Below, piece by piece: positions 48,663 to 50,560 of a DNA stretch of 64,000 nucleotides; positions within the stretch are counted from its first letter, which is position 1; every line of letters begins with the position of its first letter. Made by a program: the position numbers and the translations under genes. The stretch spans positions 13,788,158-13,852,157 of the forward strand of contig CM039466.1 in the NCBI GenBank assembly GCA_022414725.1, in the 5' to 3' direction. The notes under the pieces were generated by a model. The model was given only the letters and a program-made list of their open reading frames with translations. It was not told where the DNA came from and made no database searches. The DNA is from Microglena sp. YARC (Eukaryota; Chlorophyta; Chlorophyceae; Chlamydomonadales; Chlamydomonadaceae).

Positions 48663-49543
48663 ATTGTGAGGAGAAGCATGCTTTGTGAAAGCGAAAGCCA
48701 AAGGTGGGTTTTATGTGTGTGTTTGTGAGGGCTGGAGTAGGGGGGGGGGGGGGGGCGGGGGAGGGGGGGGATATGATAATGAAAGCATGCTGTGCGACAT
48801 CAAACCCTAGGTGGATTTTATGTGTGTGTTTGTGAAGTAGGGGGGGGGGGGGGGGGGGGGGAGGGGAAGGGGGGGAGAGGGGGGGGGGGGGGGGGGGATA
48901 AGGAAATCATGCTGTGCGACATCAAACCCATGGTGGGTTTTATGTGCGCGTGTGTGTGGGGGTGAGGGAAGGGGGGGTGGATAGAGAAAGTGCAGCCGTC
49001 TTACTAACTGCCCCCCAGTGTCTTGATGGTTGGCCCCAGTGCAAGCAAACTGGCTGGCTCCCTCAACCTCGCGCCTCGTAATAAGGCGTACCATTTATGT
49101 ATGTATGTATTTATTTATTTCTGTATTGATTTATTTATTTGTTTATTGCCCCCTGCGTCCCTCCCCATGCAGCTCCTTTTTCGTCCCCATGCCTCCCATG
49201 CAATCCCTGCCAACTTCCCACTTATTTATTTGTTTATTTCTTTATTTATTTAGTATTTAACCATTTATTTAGTTATGTATTTATGTATTGTCCCCTGTGT
49301 CCCCCCCTGCAGATCCTATTCGTCCCCATGCCTCCCATGCTGTTCCTGCCCTGCAAAACGGACAGCTTCAAGGACGTGCCACAATACGAGTGCCCCTTGT
49401 ACAAGACAAGCGAGCGCAGAGGCACGCTGTCCACGACAGGCCACTCCACCAACTTCGTGTGCGACGTCCGCATCCCCAGTGACCAGCCAGAGTCGCACTG
49501 GGTACAAAGAGGCGTGGCCTTGCTCACTAGTTTGGACATGTAG
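1..49543 (+). CDS. Axonemal inner-arm dynein heavy chain, 3' part of gene (29 exons seen, 5' end outside window)
   Basis: Motor subunit of a ciliary/flagellar inner dynein arm: a AAA+ ring ATPase that walks on doublet microtubules. Joined exons read in a compatible frame through the family landmarks in order: AAA3 P-loop GPTGTGKS (6124-6147), AAA3 Walker [11 protein letters not shown] (7600-7629), DDTDR region (exon 6), AAA4 P-loop GVGGSGR (16344-16364), [13 protein letters not shown] (exon 9), stalk coiled coils and microtubule-binding domain (exons 10-14), [10 protein letters not shown] of AAA5 (exon 15), LEEEKNRL (exon 16), GQGQGPIA and [10 protein letters not shown] of AAA6 (exon 21), GWNIPY (exon 22), [10 protein letters not shown] (exon 26) and the C-terminal [15 protein letters not shown] (exon 29). 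The length and motif spacing match DNAH3/7/12-type heavy chains; the exact orthologue is not settled. AAA1, AAA2, linker and tail are upstream of the window. Exons 7, 8, 10, 11, 13 and 28 need single-base corrections to stay in frame. Introns are about 86% of the gene. Confidence 0.95.
3999..4153 (+). CDS. Dynein exon 1 of window (last full copy of the array)
   Basis: Encodes the segment with [14 protein letters not shown] and [17 protein letters not shown], which precedes AAA3 in axonemal heavy chains. It ends CAG|GTAGGT in phase 0 and joins exon 2 ([16 protein letters not shown]) in frame. The acceptor is uncertain: CTAG at 3998 or an AG about 15-20 bases upstream. Ten copies of this exon occur between 1 and 4153, plus a partial one ending at 4294. 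This copy is chosen because it is the last full one with both an open frame and a good donor. Confidence 0.7.
4154..4721 (+). other. Intron 1 with an echo of the exon 2 start
   Basis: It holds the partial exon 1 copy ending at 4294, an AT-rich (TATATTCATATT) repeat at 4435-4505 and again at 4655-4690, and at 4532-4605 a decayed copy of the first ~70 bases of exon 2 that runs into TGA. The true acceptor is GCGCAG at 4716-4721. Confidence 0.85.
4722..5165 (+). CDS. Dynein exon 2 (between AAA2 and AAA3)
   Basis: 444 bases, phase 0 to phase 0. It begins [18 protein letters not shown] and contains [14 protein letters not shown], the characteristic FLFSLVWxxGG segment just before AAA3, then [10 protein letters not shown] and IIVTTVDV. 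The donor is GTG|GTGAGC. Fully open with no indels needed. Confidence 0.95.
5166..6063 (+). other. Intron 2: C-runs and five echoes of the exon 2 end
   Basis: Copies of the last ~28 bases of exon 2 plus donor (ATYRTCGTCACGACTGTGGA) recur at about 5260, 5451, 5597, 5750 and 5899. They drift progressively from the exon sequence. Between them are C homopolymers (5174-5199, 5289-5310), CCCCT and CACTACC microsatellites. The acceptor is CCCTAG at 6058-6063. Confidence 0.9.
6064..6259 (+). CDS. Dynein exon 3, AAA3 P-loop
   Basis: Starts [20 protein letters not shown] and carries the Walker A motif GPTGTGKS at 6124-6147, then [16 protein letters not shown]. This is AAA3, a regulatory nucleotide-binding site of dynein. 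It ends in phase 1 (GACG|GTAAGC). Confidence 0.97.
6260..7543 (+). repeat. Intron 3: echo of exon 3 end, then six echoes of exon 4 start
   Basis: A copy of the exon 3 end lies at about 6328-6405. From 6548 the first ~85 bases of exon 4 plus ~85 bases of intron repeat as a ~170-bp unit (start sites near 6551, 6719, 6891, 7063, 7235, 7386), each preceded by CAAAACATACAGGCAAGCTT or a variant. The seventh start, 7544, continues into the intact exon. Early copies have GAGGATGGCCTC or ATGGATGGCCTC where the real exon has the Walker B codons. Confidence 0.93.
7544..7796 (+). CDS. Dynein exon 4, AAA3 Walker B and sensor region
   Basis: Phase 1 start (G|GT AAG CTT GAC). It encodes [16 protein letters not shown], then the Walker B stretch [10 protein letters not shown] (7600-7629), [19 protein letters not shown] and [17 protein letters not shown]. 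These are hallmark AAA3 motifs of axonemal heavy chains. It ends in phase 2 (AACAG|GTGCGT). Confidence 0.97.
7797..10732 (+). repeat. Intron 4: exon 4 end echo, 2.2-kb CCACTA satellite, four exon 5 start echoes
   Basis: A copy of the exon 4 end with its own donor lies at 7806-7860. A dispersed repeat (GAGGTTGAGGGGGCCAGCCC type) follows at 7886-7960. Then comes about 2.2 kb of (CCACTA)n interspersed with (CACAGC)n at 7970-10,145, giving spurious poly-Val and His/Tyr frames. Echoes of the exon 5 start lie near 10,146, 10,257, 10,428 and 10,580, before the real exon at 10,733. Confidence 0.93.
10733..10861 (+). CDS. Dynein exon 5 (end of AAA3)
   Basis: Completes R and continues [40 protein letters not shown]. 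It matches the RHF...EF.D....IF...L.W segment after the AAA3 sensor in axonemal dyneins. Phase 2 at both ends, donor AAGAG|GTGAGT. Confidence 0.9.
10862..12641 (+). repeat. Intron 5: exon 5 end echo and five exon 6 start echoes
   Basis: G/T-rich start (10,862-10,915). A copy of the exon 5 end lies near 10,978-11,018. The exon 6 start (CCAGGGACGCCCTTGT type) with up to ~140 bases of exon recurs near 11,299, 11,576, 11,845, 12,222 and 12,421, separated by CACAACACAACA-type filler and C-runs (28 C at 11,222-11,249). All echoes carry indels or stops. Confidence 0.93.
12642..12917 (+). CDS. Dynein exon 6 (between AAA3 and AAA4)
   Basis: Encodes [57 protein letters not shown] and [17 protein letters not shown]. 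The FNLRDxSxVxQG and LWxHExxRVxxDRLxDxxDR signatures are diagnostic of axonemal dynein heavy chains. Phase 2 at both ends. Confidence 0.97.
12926..13112 (-). mobile_element. tRNA-derived SINE copy 1 (internal deletion)
   Basis: Minus-strand copy beginning 9 bases after the exon 6 donor. It has the shared body (CTACCATGGCGGTTGACAGC on + strand) and 3' end (GTAATGATAACGCCTGGTGG on +). The box B segment present in copy 2 is missing; box A is partly preserved (TGGCTCAATAA on -). Confidence 0.75.
13316..13535 (-). mobile_element. tRNA-derived SINE copy 2 (most complete)
   Basis: On the minus strand: box A TAGCTAAATAG, then about 36 bases on, box B GGTTCGAACCC, both perfect matches to the RNA polymerase III internal promoter consensus. 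A ~120-bp unrelated body follows, ending in CACCAGGCGTTATCATTACT and a short T-rich tail. It arose with copy 1 by tandem duplication of the exon 6 end. Confidence 0.85.
14660..14913 (+). CDS. Dynein exon 7 (approach to AAA4), with several frame breaks
   Basis: Reads [30 protein letters not shown] and then meets TGA at 14,754. Downstream family sequence continues in shifted frames: [40 protein letters not shown]. About five single-base indels (near 14,751, 14,773, 14,812, 14,863, 14,892) would restore the expected protein. Two lie in A-runs, and two more differ from the echoes at 15,329 and 15,499, which keep the expected bases. I read these as probable assembly errors, but a non-functional copy cannot be excluded. 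Confidence 0.8.
14914..16306 (+). repeat. Intron 7: GGAGGGAGG/GGATGGATGG satellite, exon 7 end echoes, exon 8 start echoes
   Basis: Purine-rich minisatellite at 14,915-15,320. Exon 7 end copies lie near 15,210 (short), 15,329 and 15,499, the latter two with a full donor. A dispersed CAGGGGTAGCC repeat follows at 15,655-15,745. Exon 8 start copies (GTGATCAAGCAGCCTGGTGG) lie near 15,751, 15,963 and 16,119. Confidence 0.92.
16307..16585 (+). CDS. Dynein exon 8, AAA4 P-loop
   Basis: Encodes [19 protein letters not shown], with the AAA4 Walker A GVGGSGR at 16,344-16,364. It continues with DYP and [30 protein letters not shown] (Walker B-like) and [11 protein letters not shown]. Extra single C bases near 16,367 and 16,404 shift the frame; echoes at 15,963 and 16,119 have GGCAGGCARTCACTCACC without the extra C. 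Ends in phase 0, GAG|GTATGT. Confidence 0.9.
16586..17332 (+). repeat. Intron 8: exon 8 end echoes and exon 9 start echoes
   Basis: Short copies of the exon 8 end (ACTGGAGAGGT) lie near 16,722 and 16,841. Exon 9 start copies lie near 16,915, 17,004 (with ATAATCACTATCGGATATGC) and 17,177. A dispersed CAGGGGTAGCC repeat is at 16,619-16,712. A TA run lies at 17,095-17,120. Confidence 0.9.
17333..17641 (+). CDS. Dynein exon 9 (AAA4 to stalk)
   Basis: 309 open bases in phase 0. They encode [59 protein letters not shown] and [20 protein letters not shown]. The block [17 protein letters not shown]...CTIDWF is among the most conserved in dynein heavy chains. Confidence 0.98.
17642..18152 (+). repeat. 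Intron 9: (ATGT)n satellite and exon 10 start echo
   Basis: G/T start, then a dispersed repeat (CAGTCCAGGGGTAACCC) at 17,680, then about 295 bases of ATGT repeat (17,720-18,015). An echo of the exon 10 start (GACAAGCTGGGCATCCAATA) lies at 18,041-18,070. All the Met-Tyr-Val-Cys reading frames here are satellite. Confidence 0.95.
18153..18327 (+). CDS. Dynein exon 10 (start of stalk)
   Basis: Encodes [34 protein letters not shown], then after one missing C (near 18,250) [20 protein letters not shown]. The family has VTPTSYLELI..FK.LL here; the echo at 18,906-18,980 reads [15 protein letters not shown] and may keep the older sequence. Ends in phase 2 (AGAAG|GTGCGT). Confidence 0.85.
18328..19146 (+). 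repeat. Intron 10: five alternating partial echoes of exon 10
   Basis: Partial copies lie near 18,378, 18,520, 18,640, 18,785 and 18,906. Each is separated by ~60 bases of TTTTGTTTAGTTTTTAGTGA-like intron. They alternate between a copy starting AGGAAGGAGGC and one starting AGAAAGCTACTGG. CACCC-rich sequence precedes the acceptor. Confidence 0.85.
19147..19325 (+). CDS. Dynein exon 11 (stalk coiled coil 1)
   Basis: After an apparent extra T at the start (ACGCTTAC, where the family has an RRYE junction), it encodes [39 protein letters not shown] and [15 protein letters not shown]. These are heptad-rich residues of the ascending stalk helix. Ends CAG|GTAAGA in phase 0. Confidence 0.93.
19326..20217 (+). 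repeat. Intron 11: exon 11 echo and three exon 12 start echoes
   Basis: (TTGGGTTGTT)n at 19,345-19,500. A fragment of exon 11 lies at 19,520-19,565. Exon 12 start copies (GAGGAGGCAGCCAAGGTGAC) lie near 19,665, 19,896 and 20,039, with CCAACACCAACA filler between them. One echo reaches ~95 bases into the exon. Confidence 0.92.
20218..20550 (+). CDS. Dynein exon 12 (stalk and microtubule-binding domain)
   Basis: 111 open codons: [80 protein letters not shown]. The KSPPxxVKxVMEAxCIL motif marks the end of coiled coil 1, and the following residues enter the microtubule-binding tip. No indels needed. Confidence 0.98.
20551..21822 (+). repeat. Intron 12: G-rich filler and four exon 12 end echoes
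   Basis: GGGGCTGTGGGTGT repeats after the donor. Copies of the exon 12 end lie at 20,744-20,930 (nearly complete, with donor), ~21,140, ~21,310 and 21,475-21,670, each preceded by TACAGTCCAGGGGTGGGCA. (ATG)n lies at 21,668-21,714 and a dispersed repeat at 21,724. The acceptor follows a C-rich stretch. Confidence 0.93.
21823..22067 (+). CDS. Dynein exon 13 (microtubule-binding domain to coiled coil 2), with frame breaks
   Basis: Encodes [13 protein letters not shown], then after shifts [49 protein letters not shown] and [13 protein letters not shown]. At least four single-base discrepancies (near 21,851, 21,888, 22,011, 22,027). The echo at 22,195-22,262 has GAGGAGCAGCTGGCCACAG without the two extra bases of this copy, which supports error in this copy. 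Confidence 0.88.
23308..23505 (-). mobile_element. tRNA-derived SINE copy 3
   Basis: Minus strand: box A TGGCTCAATGG (perfect; + positions 23,488-23,498), box B GGTTTGAAGCC (one change), then the same body and GGCATTATCACTACTTT end. It lies within the exon 14 echo series. Confidence 0.82.
23820..24720 (+). repeat. 15-bp/30-bp minisatellite
   Basis: Tandem alternation of AAGCGTAGAATGGCC and AAGCATAGAATGGTC, most regular at 24,050-24,510. Because 30 is a multiple of three, long open frames appear on both strands (187 and 297 codons). They are repeats of ten residues and not genes. Confidence 0.96.
25354..25689 (+). CDS. Dynein exon 14 (coiled coil 2 into AAA5)
   Basis: 112 open codons: [77 protein letters not shown]. 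The [11 protein letters not shown] and GAF.xxYR motifs are universal in dynein heavy chains and mark the return from stalk to AAA5. Phase 0 at both ends. Confidence 0.98.
25690..27430 (+). repeat. Intron 14: ~58-bp minisatellite, then CAC-rich tract
   Basis: About 23 copies of a ~58-bp unit containing CCAGTTCATCAGTGCTTTTT and CCGGTATTTTGGGGTTCCGG fill 25,700-27,090. The rest (27,120-27,430) is CACCAACACC and (CCACCA)n up to the acceptor CCGCAG. Open frames here are repeat translation. Confidence 0.95.
27431..27784 (+). CDS. Dynein exon 15 (AAA5)
   Basis: 118 open codons: [98 protein letters not shown]. IDPQxQAxxW and LLKQ are strong AAA5 markers. Phase 0, donor GCG|GTGAGT. Confidence 0.98.
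27785..28683 (+). repeat. Intron 15: two exon 15 end echoes and three exon 16 start echoes
   Basis: Exon 15 end copies (CAGACCTTCAAGCAGTCTGG) lie near 27,910 and 28,080; the second also carries an upstream piece of the exon (CGCAGCCCTCCCACTGGG). Exon 16 start copies (AGATTGTTGACTGGCACC) lie near 28,226, 28,387 and 28,527, with CACACCC and C-run filler. Confidence 0.93.
28684..28884 (+). CDS. Dynein exon 16 (AAA5/AAA6)
   Basis: 67 open codons: [66 protein letters not shown]. The FRLYxTTKLxNPHYxPE and QLLxxVVxxERPDLEE blocks are nearly invariant in the family. Confidence 0.98.
28885..29696 (+). repeat. Intron 16: (GT)n and three exon 16 end echoes, then CCCACAC tract
   Basis: (GTGTGT)n with exon 16 end copies (TTGGAGGAGGAGAAGAACAG) near 29,013, 29,179 and 29,305. 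A dispersed repeat lies at 29,366-29,445. (CACCCACA)n runs into the acceptor CTTCAG. G/T repeats fill the donor side and C/A repeats the acceptor side. Confidence 0.94.
29372..29445 (+). repeat. Dispersed GAGGCGTGAGGTTGAGGGGG repeat family (representative copy)
   Basis: Consensus begins with the hairpin ACGCCTTATTACGAGGCGT, then GAGGTTGAGGGGGCCAGCCC and CACTGGGGCCAACCACC. Other copies lie near 7,886, 21,724 (partial), 31,017, 31,202 and 49,027 (minus), and a diverged one at 44,755 (minus), repeated in the inverted arm at ~62,345. Confidence 0.8.
29697..29849 (+). CDS. Dynein exon 17 (AAA5/AAA6 linker helix)
   Basis: 51 open codons: [51 protein letters not shown]. Matches the [23 protein letters not shown] block. 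Phase 0, donor CAG|GTAAAT. Confidence 0.98.
29850..31926 (+). repeat. Intron 17: seven exon 17 end echoes, G43 run, CCCTCCCTC tract
   Basis: Exon 17 end copies (GTCCTCCAAGAAGCTSAGTG) lie near 29,917, 30,106, 30,211, 30,419, 30,600, 30,690 and 30,945. Most are followed by GGATGGATGG or AGGCAGGC repeats and a CAGGGGTAGGC dispersed repeat. Two dispersed GAGGCGTGAGGTTGAGGGGG copies lie at 31,017 and 31,202. A G homopolymer spans 31,116-31,158. (CCCTCC)n fills 31,380-31,915. Confidence 0.94.
31927..32171 (+). CDS. Dynein exon 18 (AAA6)
   Basis: Open: [66 protein letters not shown]. The YxPxAxxxSxLFF...L..IxPMYQYSL signature is diagnostic. Ends in phase 2 (ACGAA|GTGAGA) and the next exon supplies C for Asn. 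Confidence 0.98.
32172..32684 (+). repeat. Intron 18: (GA)n, exon 18 end echo, then CACCCACC tract
   Basis: (GA)n at 32,172-32,268 and 32,340-32,420. An exon 18 end copy (CACCTTCTTCCTTAACACGA) lies at 32,300-32,322. (CACCCACCACCTACC)n runs from 32,445 to the acceptor CCAG at 32,684. Confidence 0.95.
32685..32928 (+). CDS. Dynein exon 19 (AAA6)
   Basis: Open: [70 protein letters not shown]. The LFExxKLLFxF segment and the C-terminal W..IC.L are family markers. Starts in phase 2, ends in phase 0. Confidence 0.97.
32929..34656 (+). repeat. Intron 19: eight exon 19 end echoes in a ~167-bp array, then CCCAACC/CCCTCC tract
   Basis: The last ~60 bases of exon 19 plus ~105 bases of intron repeat near 33,034, 33,203, 33,365, 33,534, 33,703 and 33,868. 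Two more decayed copies lie near 34,158 and 34,252. (GACA)n lies at 34,079-34,128. (AACCC)n and (CCCTCC)n fill 34,350-34,650 before the acceptor. Confidence 0.94.
34657..34851 (+). CDS. Dynein exon 20 (AAA6)
   Basis: 65 open codons: [65 protein letters not shown]. The FQKLLxLRxLxPDKxxPxxQ and G..YVEP signature is conserved. Phase 0, donor CAG|GTATAT. Confidence 0.98.
34852..36145 (+). other. Intron 20: exon 20 end echoes, SINE, exon 21 start echo
   Basis: A G-run lies at 34,898-34,915. Exon 20 end copies (GGGCATGGGCAAGCGCTACG) lie near 34,982 and 35,150. 35,225-35,590 is unique-looking sequence in which I see no gene. A SINE occupies 35,600-35,794. An exon 21 start echo (GAGTTCAAGCTAGGTGCCAT) lies at 35,986-36,060. 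Two minus-strand copies of a GAAGAAGCTTTTATTTA dispersed repeat lie at 35,926 and 36,087. Confidence 0.88.
35600..35794 (+). mobile_element. tRNA-derived SINE copy 4
   Basis: Plus strand: box A TGGTCTAGTGG at 35,611, box B GGTTCGACTCC at 35,654, and a five-pair T-arm (GGGGG/CCCCC). The body GCTGTCGTCAACCGCGATGG is followed by ACCCCACCAGGCGTTATCAT and CTTTTTT. The D and T arms fold, but the acceptor and anticodon stems do not pair, so this is a SINE head and not a working tRNA. Confidence 0.82.
36146..36627 (+). CDS. Dynein exon 21 (AAA6 and C-terminal domain)
   Basis: Largest exon seen, 482 open bases: [120 protein letters not shown]. These are the core AAA6 and C-terminal signatures. Ends in phase 2 (TTCAG|GTGGGG). 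Confidence 0.99.
36628..37004 (+). repeat. Intron 21: dispersed repeat and two exon 22 start echoes
   Basis: 36,650-36,785 is a dispersed segment shared with 43,095-43,235. Then come C and CACCA runs, (AC)n, and exon 22 start copies (GAACCTGACCTACGCGCTGA) near 36,892 and 36,944. The real acceptor is CACACAG at 37,004. Confidence 0.93.
37005..37309 (+). CDS. Dynein exon 22 (C-terminal domain), GC donor
   Basis: Open: [80 protein letters not shown]. The FFHxxVxxRxxxGPxGWNIPY and GExNYGGxVTDxxDRR motifs are invariant. It ends TCAG|GCAAGT in phase 1; a GT donor would break the frame, so the intron is GC-AG. Confidence 0.97.
37310..37902 (+). repeat. Intron 22 (GC-AG): exon 22 end echoes and exon 23 start echo
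   Basis: Exon 22 end copies with the same CAGGCAAG junction lie at ~37,430-37,516 and ~37,622-37,712. An exon 23 start copy (CAGGCAAGTATGTGGCATC) lies at ~37,833. CACCCACCC filler precedes the acceptor. The intron begins GCAAGTATG and exon 23 begins with the same nine bases. Confidence 0.93.
37903..38075 (+). CDS. Dynein exon 23 (C-terminal domain)
   Basis: Open: [58 protein letters not shown]. Matches the Y.VPxxGDxxxYxxYxxxLPxxxxPExFGxHxNAxI block. Starts in phase 1, ends in phase 0. Confidence 0.98.
38076..39482 (+). repeat. Intron 23: exon 23 end echo and five exon 24 start echoes
   Basis: An exon 23 end copy lies at 38,170-38,262. (ACAG)n lies at 38,403-38,475. Exon 24 start copies (GCAGGCTGGCTCCTCTTCC type) lie near 38,740, 38,894, 39,026, 39,199 and 39,341, with CACACCACCACC filler. 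(AACC)n lies at 39,395-39,470. Confidence 0.93.
39483..39641 (+). CDS. Dynein exon 24 (C-terminal domain)
   Basis: 53 open codons: [53 protein letters not shown]. The ILxKxPxNFDxExxxxxYPxxYxxSxNTVLxQE block is a C-terminal family marker. It has no internal Met near its start. Confidence 0.97.
39875..39975 (+). mobile_element. tRNA-derived SINE copy 5 (truncated)
   Basis: Contains box B GGTTCAAATCC, then GTCGCTGTCAACCGCCATGG, and stops before the 3' body. Box A is degraded (ATGGTAGAGCTCG). Confidence 0.7.
40305..40503 (+). mobile_element. tRNA-derived SINE copy 6
   Basis: Box A TGGCTCAATGG at 40,313-40,323, box B-like GGCTTCGAATCC, the shared TCGCTGTCAACCGCCATGGT body, and the end CACCAGGCGCTATCTTCACT followed by TTTTT. 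Confidence 0.82.
41437..41508 (+). CDS. Dynein exon 25 (C-terminal domain, 24 residues)
   Basis: Encodes [20 protein letters not shown] then KAVK. It matches the E..R.N.LL..IR.SL..LQKA.KG segment; both ends are in phase 0 and Gly is supplied by exon 26. Confidence 0.97.
41509..43514 (+). repeat. Intron 25: exon 25 end echoes, GTGTGGGGTGGCAGTGG minisatellite, imported intron 21 segment
   Basis: Exon 25 end copies (GACAGTCTGAAGGGGTTGCA) lie near 41,645, 41,763 and 41,890, and a stub lies at 43,027. A ~17-30 bp G/T minisatellite fills 41,945-43,020. At 43,095-43,480 a copy of the 36,650-36,990 region of intron 21 appears, including three decayed exon 22 start echoes (~43,270, 43,357, 43,427). 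The acceptor AAAG at 43,514 is weak. Confidence 0.92.
43095..43480 (+). repeat. Copy of the 36,650-36,990 region of intron 21, inside intron 25
   Basis: Both segments run [68 protein letters not shown], then C-run, (AC)n and degraded GAACCTGACCTACGCGCTGA copies. The exon 22 fragments it carries have no role next to exon 26, which shows copying between introns. Confidence 0.85.
43515..43727 (+). CDS. Dynein exon 26 (C-terminal domain)
   Basis: 71 open codons: [71 protein letters not shown]. The PxxWxxxSxPSLKPLxxYVxD and FWxSGFFFTQ motifs are near-universal. The same sequence recurs inverted at 63,4xx-63,6xx. Confidence 0.98.
43728..45268 (+). other. Intron 26 first part: exon 26 end echoes, palindrome cluster, TTGG repeats
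   Basis: Exon 26 end copies lie at 43,790-43,903, ~43,975-44,073 and ~44,130-44,212, each decaying. G-rich tracts lie at 44,217-44,300. A cluster of ATATCATATGATATCAT palindromes lies at 44,365-44,510. 44,520-44,960 is unique-looking apart from a diverged short repeat at 44,755-44,812. (GGTTGGTTAGTT)n lies at 44,975-45,190. No separate gene is seen. Confidence 0.85.
45269..47184 (+). repeat. Exon 27 array: 20 upstream echoes, ~95-bp unit
   Basis: GCAGGCTTTCTTGACTGCCG-type copies start near 45,275, 45,371, 45,473, 45,570, 45,664, 45,759, 45,856, 45,951, 46,048, 46,143, 46,233, 46,329, 46,426, 46,521, 46,617, 46,724, 46,818, 46,903, 46,999 and 47,094. Each has the exon's first ~65 bases followed by (GAATTT)n in place of the donor. 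The frame is open through about 12 units (45,575-46,735). The whole array reappears inverted at 59,8xx-61,87x. Confidence 0.97.
47185..47274 (+). CDS. Dynein exon 27 (C-terminal domain)
   Basis: 30 codons: [20 protein letters not shown] then [10 protein letters not shown]. Matches the AFLTGxxQNYARKxxIPID.L.FDxEV block that follows FFFTQ. This is the only copy with a donor (AAG|GTGCGG). Phase 0 at both ends. Confidence 0.97.
47569..47640 (+). repeat. Dispersed CAGGGGTAGGCC repeat family (representative copy)
   Basis: Core CAGTCCAGGGGTAGGCCAAA then TAGGCTTAAGGGACTTGCCC and AACCGTGATA. Other copies lie at about 15,655, 16,211 (partial), 16,619, 17,680, 20,733, 21,118, 21,298, 21,462, 30,043, 30,357, 30,538, 30,888, 33,998 (minus), 48,198 and 51,820. 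Several are followed by ATGATGAACTGAACCCCAAA. No terminal repeats or promoter boxes recognised. Confidence 0.85.
47738..47936. mobile_element. hAT-like MITE, 199 bp
   Basis: Terminal inverted repeats CAGGGTACTTCAAA and (reverse-complement of the right end) CAGGGTAATTCAAA, 13 of 14 matching. It is flanked by perfect 8-bp direct repeats CTACAGTG at 47,730-47,737 and 47,937-47,944. An 8-bp duplication with CAGGG termini is typical of the hAT superfamily. The interior is rich in AGCGC/GCGCT words and has no transposase, so it is non-autonomous. Sibling intron copies at 48,098 and 48,249 show the unfilled site. Confidence 0.88.
48360..48469 (+). CDS. Dynein exon 28 (C-terminal domain), one apparent frameshift
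   Basis: Encodes [15 protein letters not shown], then one base short of the expected frame, [19 protein letters not shown] then AK. The family has PxDGVFIxGLFLxGAxWxxxxxxLxES here. A G is missing in AAGGCATG near 48,404; the echo at 48,510 also reads AAAGGCATG, so it may be real or shared. Ends in phase 0. Confidence 0.88.
48470..49312 (+). repeat. Intron 28: exon 28 end echoes separated by long G-runs
   Basis: An exon 28 end copy with donor lies at 48,510-48,577. Shorter ones (AAGCATGCTTTGTGAAAGC type) lie near 48,675, 48,783 and 48,906. G homopolymers lie between them (48,635-48,661, 48,740-48,756, 48,841-48,900). A dispersed repeat (minus) lies at 49,027-49,093. TTTATTTA repeats occur near 49,100-49,285, and echo-like CCCATGCAGCTCCTTTTTCG lies at 49,164. 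Confidence 0.9.
49313..49543 (+). CDS. Dynein terminal exon 29 with stop codon
   Basis: 76 codons plus [79 protein letters not shown]. The canonical dynein heavy-chain end ([20 protein letters not shown]...W.xRGVALL). Phase 0 start, stop at 49,541-49,543. Confidence 0.98.
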   Translation: MLFVPMPPMLFLPCKTDSFKDVPQYECPLYKTSERRGTLSTTGHSTNFVCDVRIPSDQPESHWVQRGVALLTSLDM

Positions 49544-50560
49544 TTACTGCACATGTTGCTTCTGCTGCTGTCGCTGTTGCTGCTGCTGCTGCTGTCGCTG
49601 TTGCTGTTGCTGTTGTTGTTGCTGCTCATGTGGGACATGAGGTCTGTGGGTATGGATGCCTCCTTGTCCTCCTCAACCTCCTCACCAATCGCATCTACCT
49701 CTCTCACATCTTGTATGTTCTCTCATATCTGGTATGTGAGTGCAGGGGTGTTCTGTCCATGACAGGCCACTCCACCAACTAATTTGTGCGTGCTTAGTCC
49801 GCATCCCCAGTGAAGCCAGGATTCACGAGACAGTTAGGGCCAGGGTTACTTCGCTTTGTGTGACAAACGGACAGCACGGTGACCCTGGGGTATGTCCGCA
49901 TCCCCAGTGATTAGCCGCAGTCCCACTGGGTTCAGAGAGGCCTCGCACTGCTCACTAGTTTGGACATGTAGTCATTCACGCCTTCCCTAGGGCTAATGAC
50001 TCGTCCTGGAGTTGTGAACCTCTTGTGGCCATATCGTTTGAGTCAGGGACGGGGTCCAGTGCAGTCTGCTTGCCTGCCTGCCTGCCAAACTGGCCTGCTG
50101 CGTGATGACCTGTATGGTGATGACTAACATTTAGACATACCGGTACAGCTATAATCTATGAAGGGGTCCTGTGCAGTCTGCCTGCCTGCCAAGCTGGCTT
50201 GCTACATGATGACCTGTAGGGTGATGACTATCATTTAGATAGATTGGTACAGCTAAAATCTATGACGGGTCCTGTGCAGTCTGCCTGCCTGCCCAACTGG
50301 CATGCTGCATGATGACCTGTATGGTGATGACTTACATTTAGACATATTGGTACAGCTACAATCTATGAAGGGGTCCAGTGCAGTCTGCCTGCCTGCCTGC
50401 CTGCCTGCCAAACTAGCATGCTGCATGATGACCTGTAACACAAACCAGAAGAGGACAGCTTCTGACACGACAGGCCACTACACCACCGAGTGTGCGATGT
50501 CCGCATTCCCAGTGATCAGCCGCAGTGCCACTCCTCCACTAGTTTAGATGTATATTCATG
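49544..50560 (+). repeat. Post-stop region: GCTGTT repeats, echoes of exon 29, ~115-bp tandem repeat
   Basis: (CTGCTG/GTTGCT)n at 49,556-49,625. Decayed copies of exon 29 segments (GACAGGCCACTCCACCAACT; CGCATCCCCAGTGA; TAGTTTGGACATGTAG) lie at ~49,757-49,812, ~49,893-49,970 and ~50,468-50,552. Between them (50,060-50,425) are four copies of a ~115-bp unit containing GTGCAGTCTGCCTGCCTGCC. Confidence 0.88.

Noticed and set aside
49544..50440. Polyadenylation signal for the dynein gene
   Set aside because: A TGTAA word occurs near 50,433, but it is short, far from the stop and inside a tandem repeat; no confident call.
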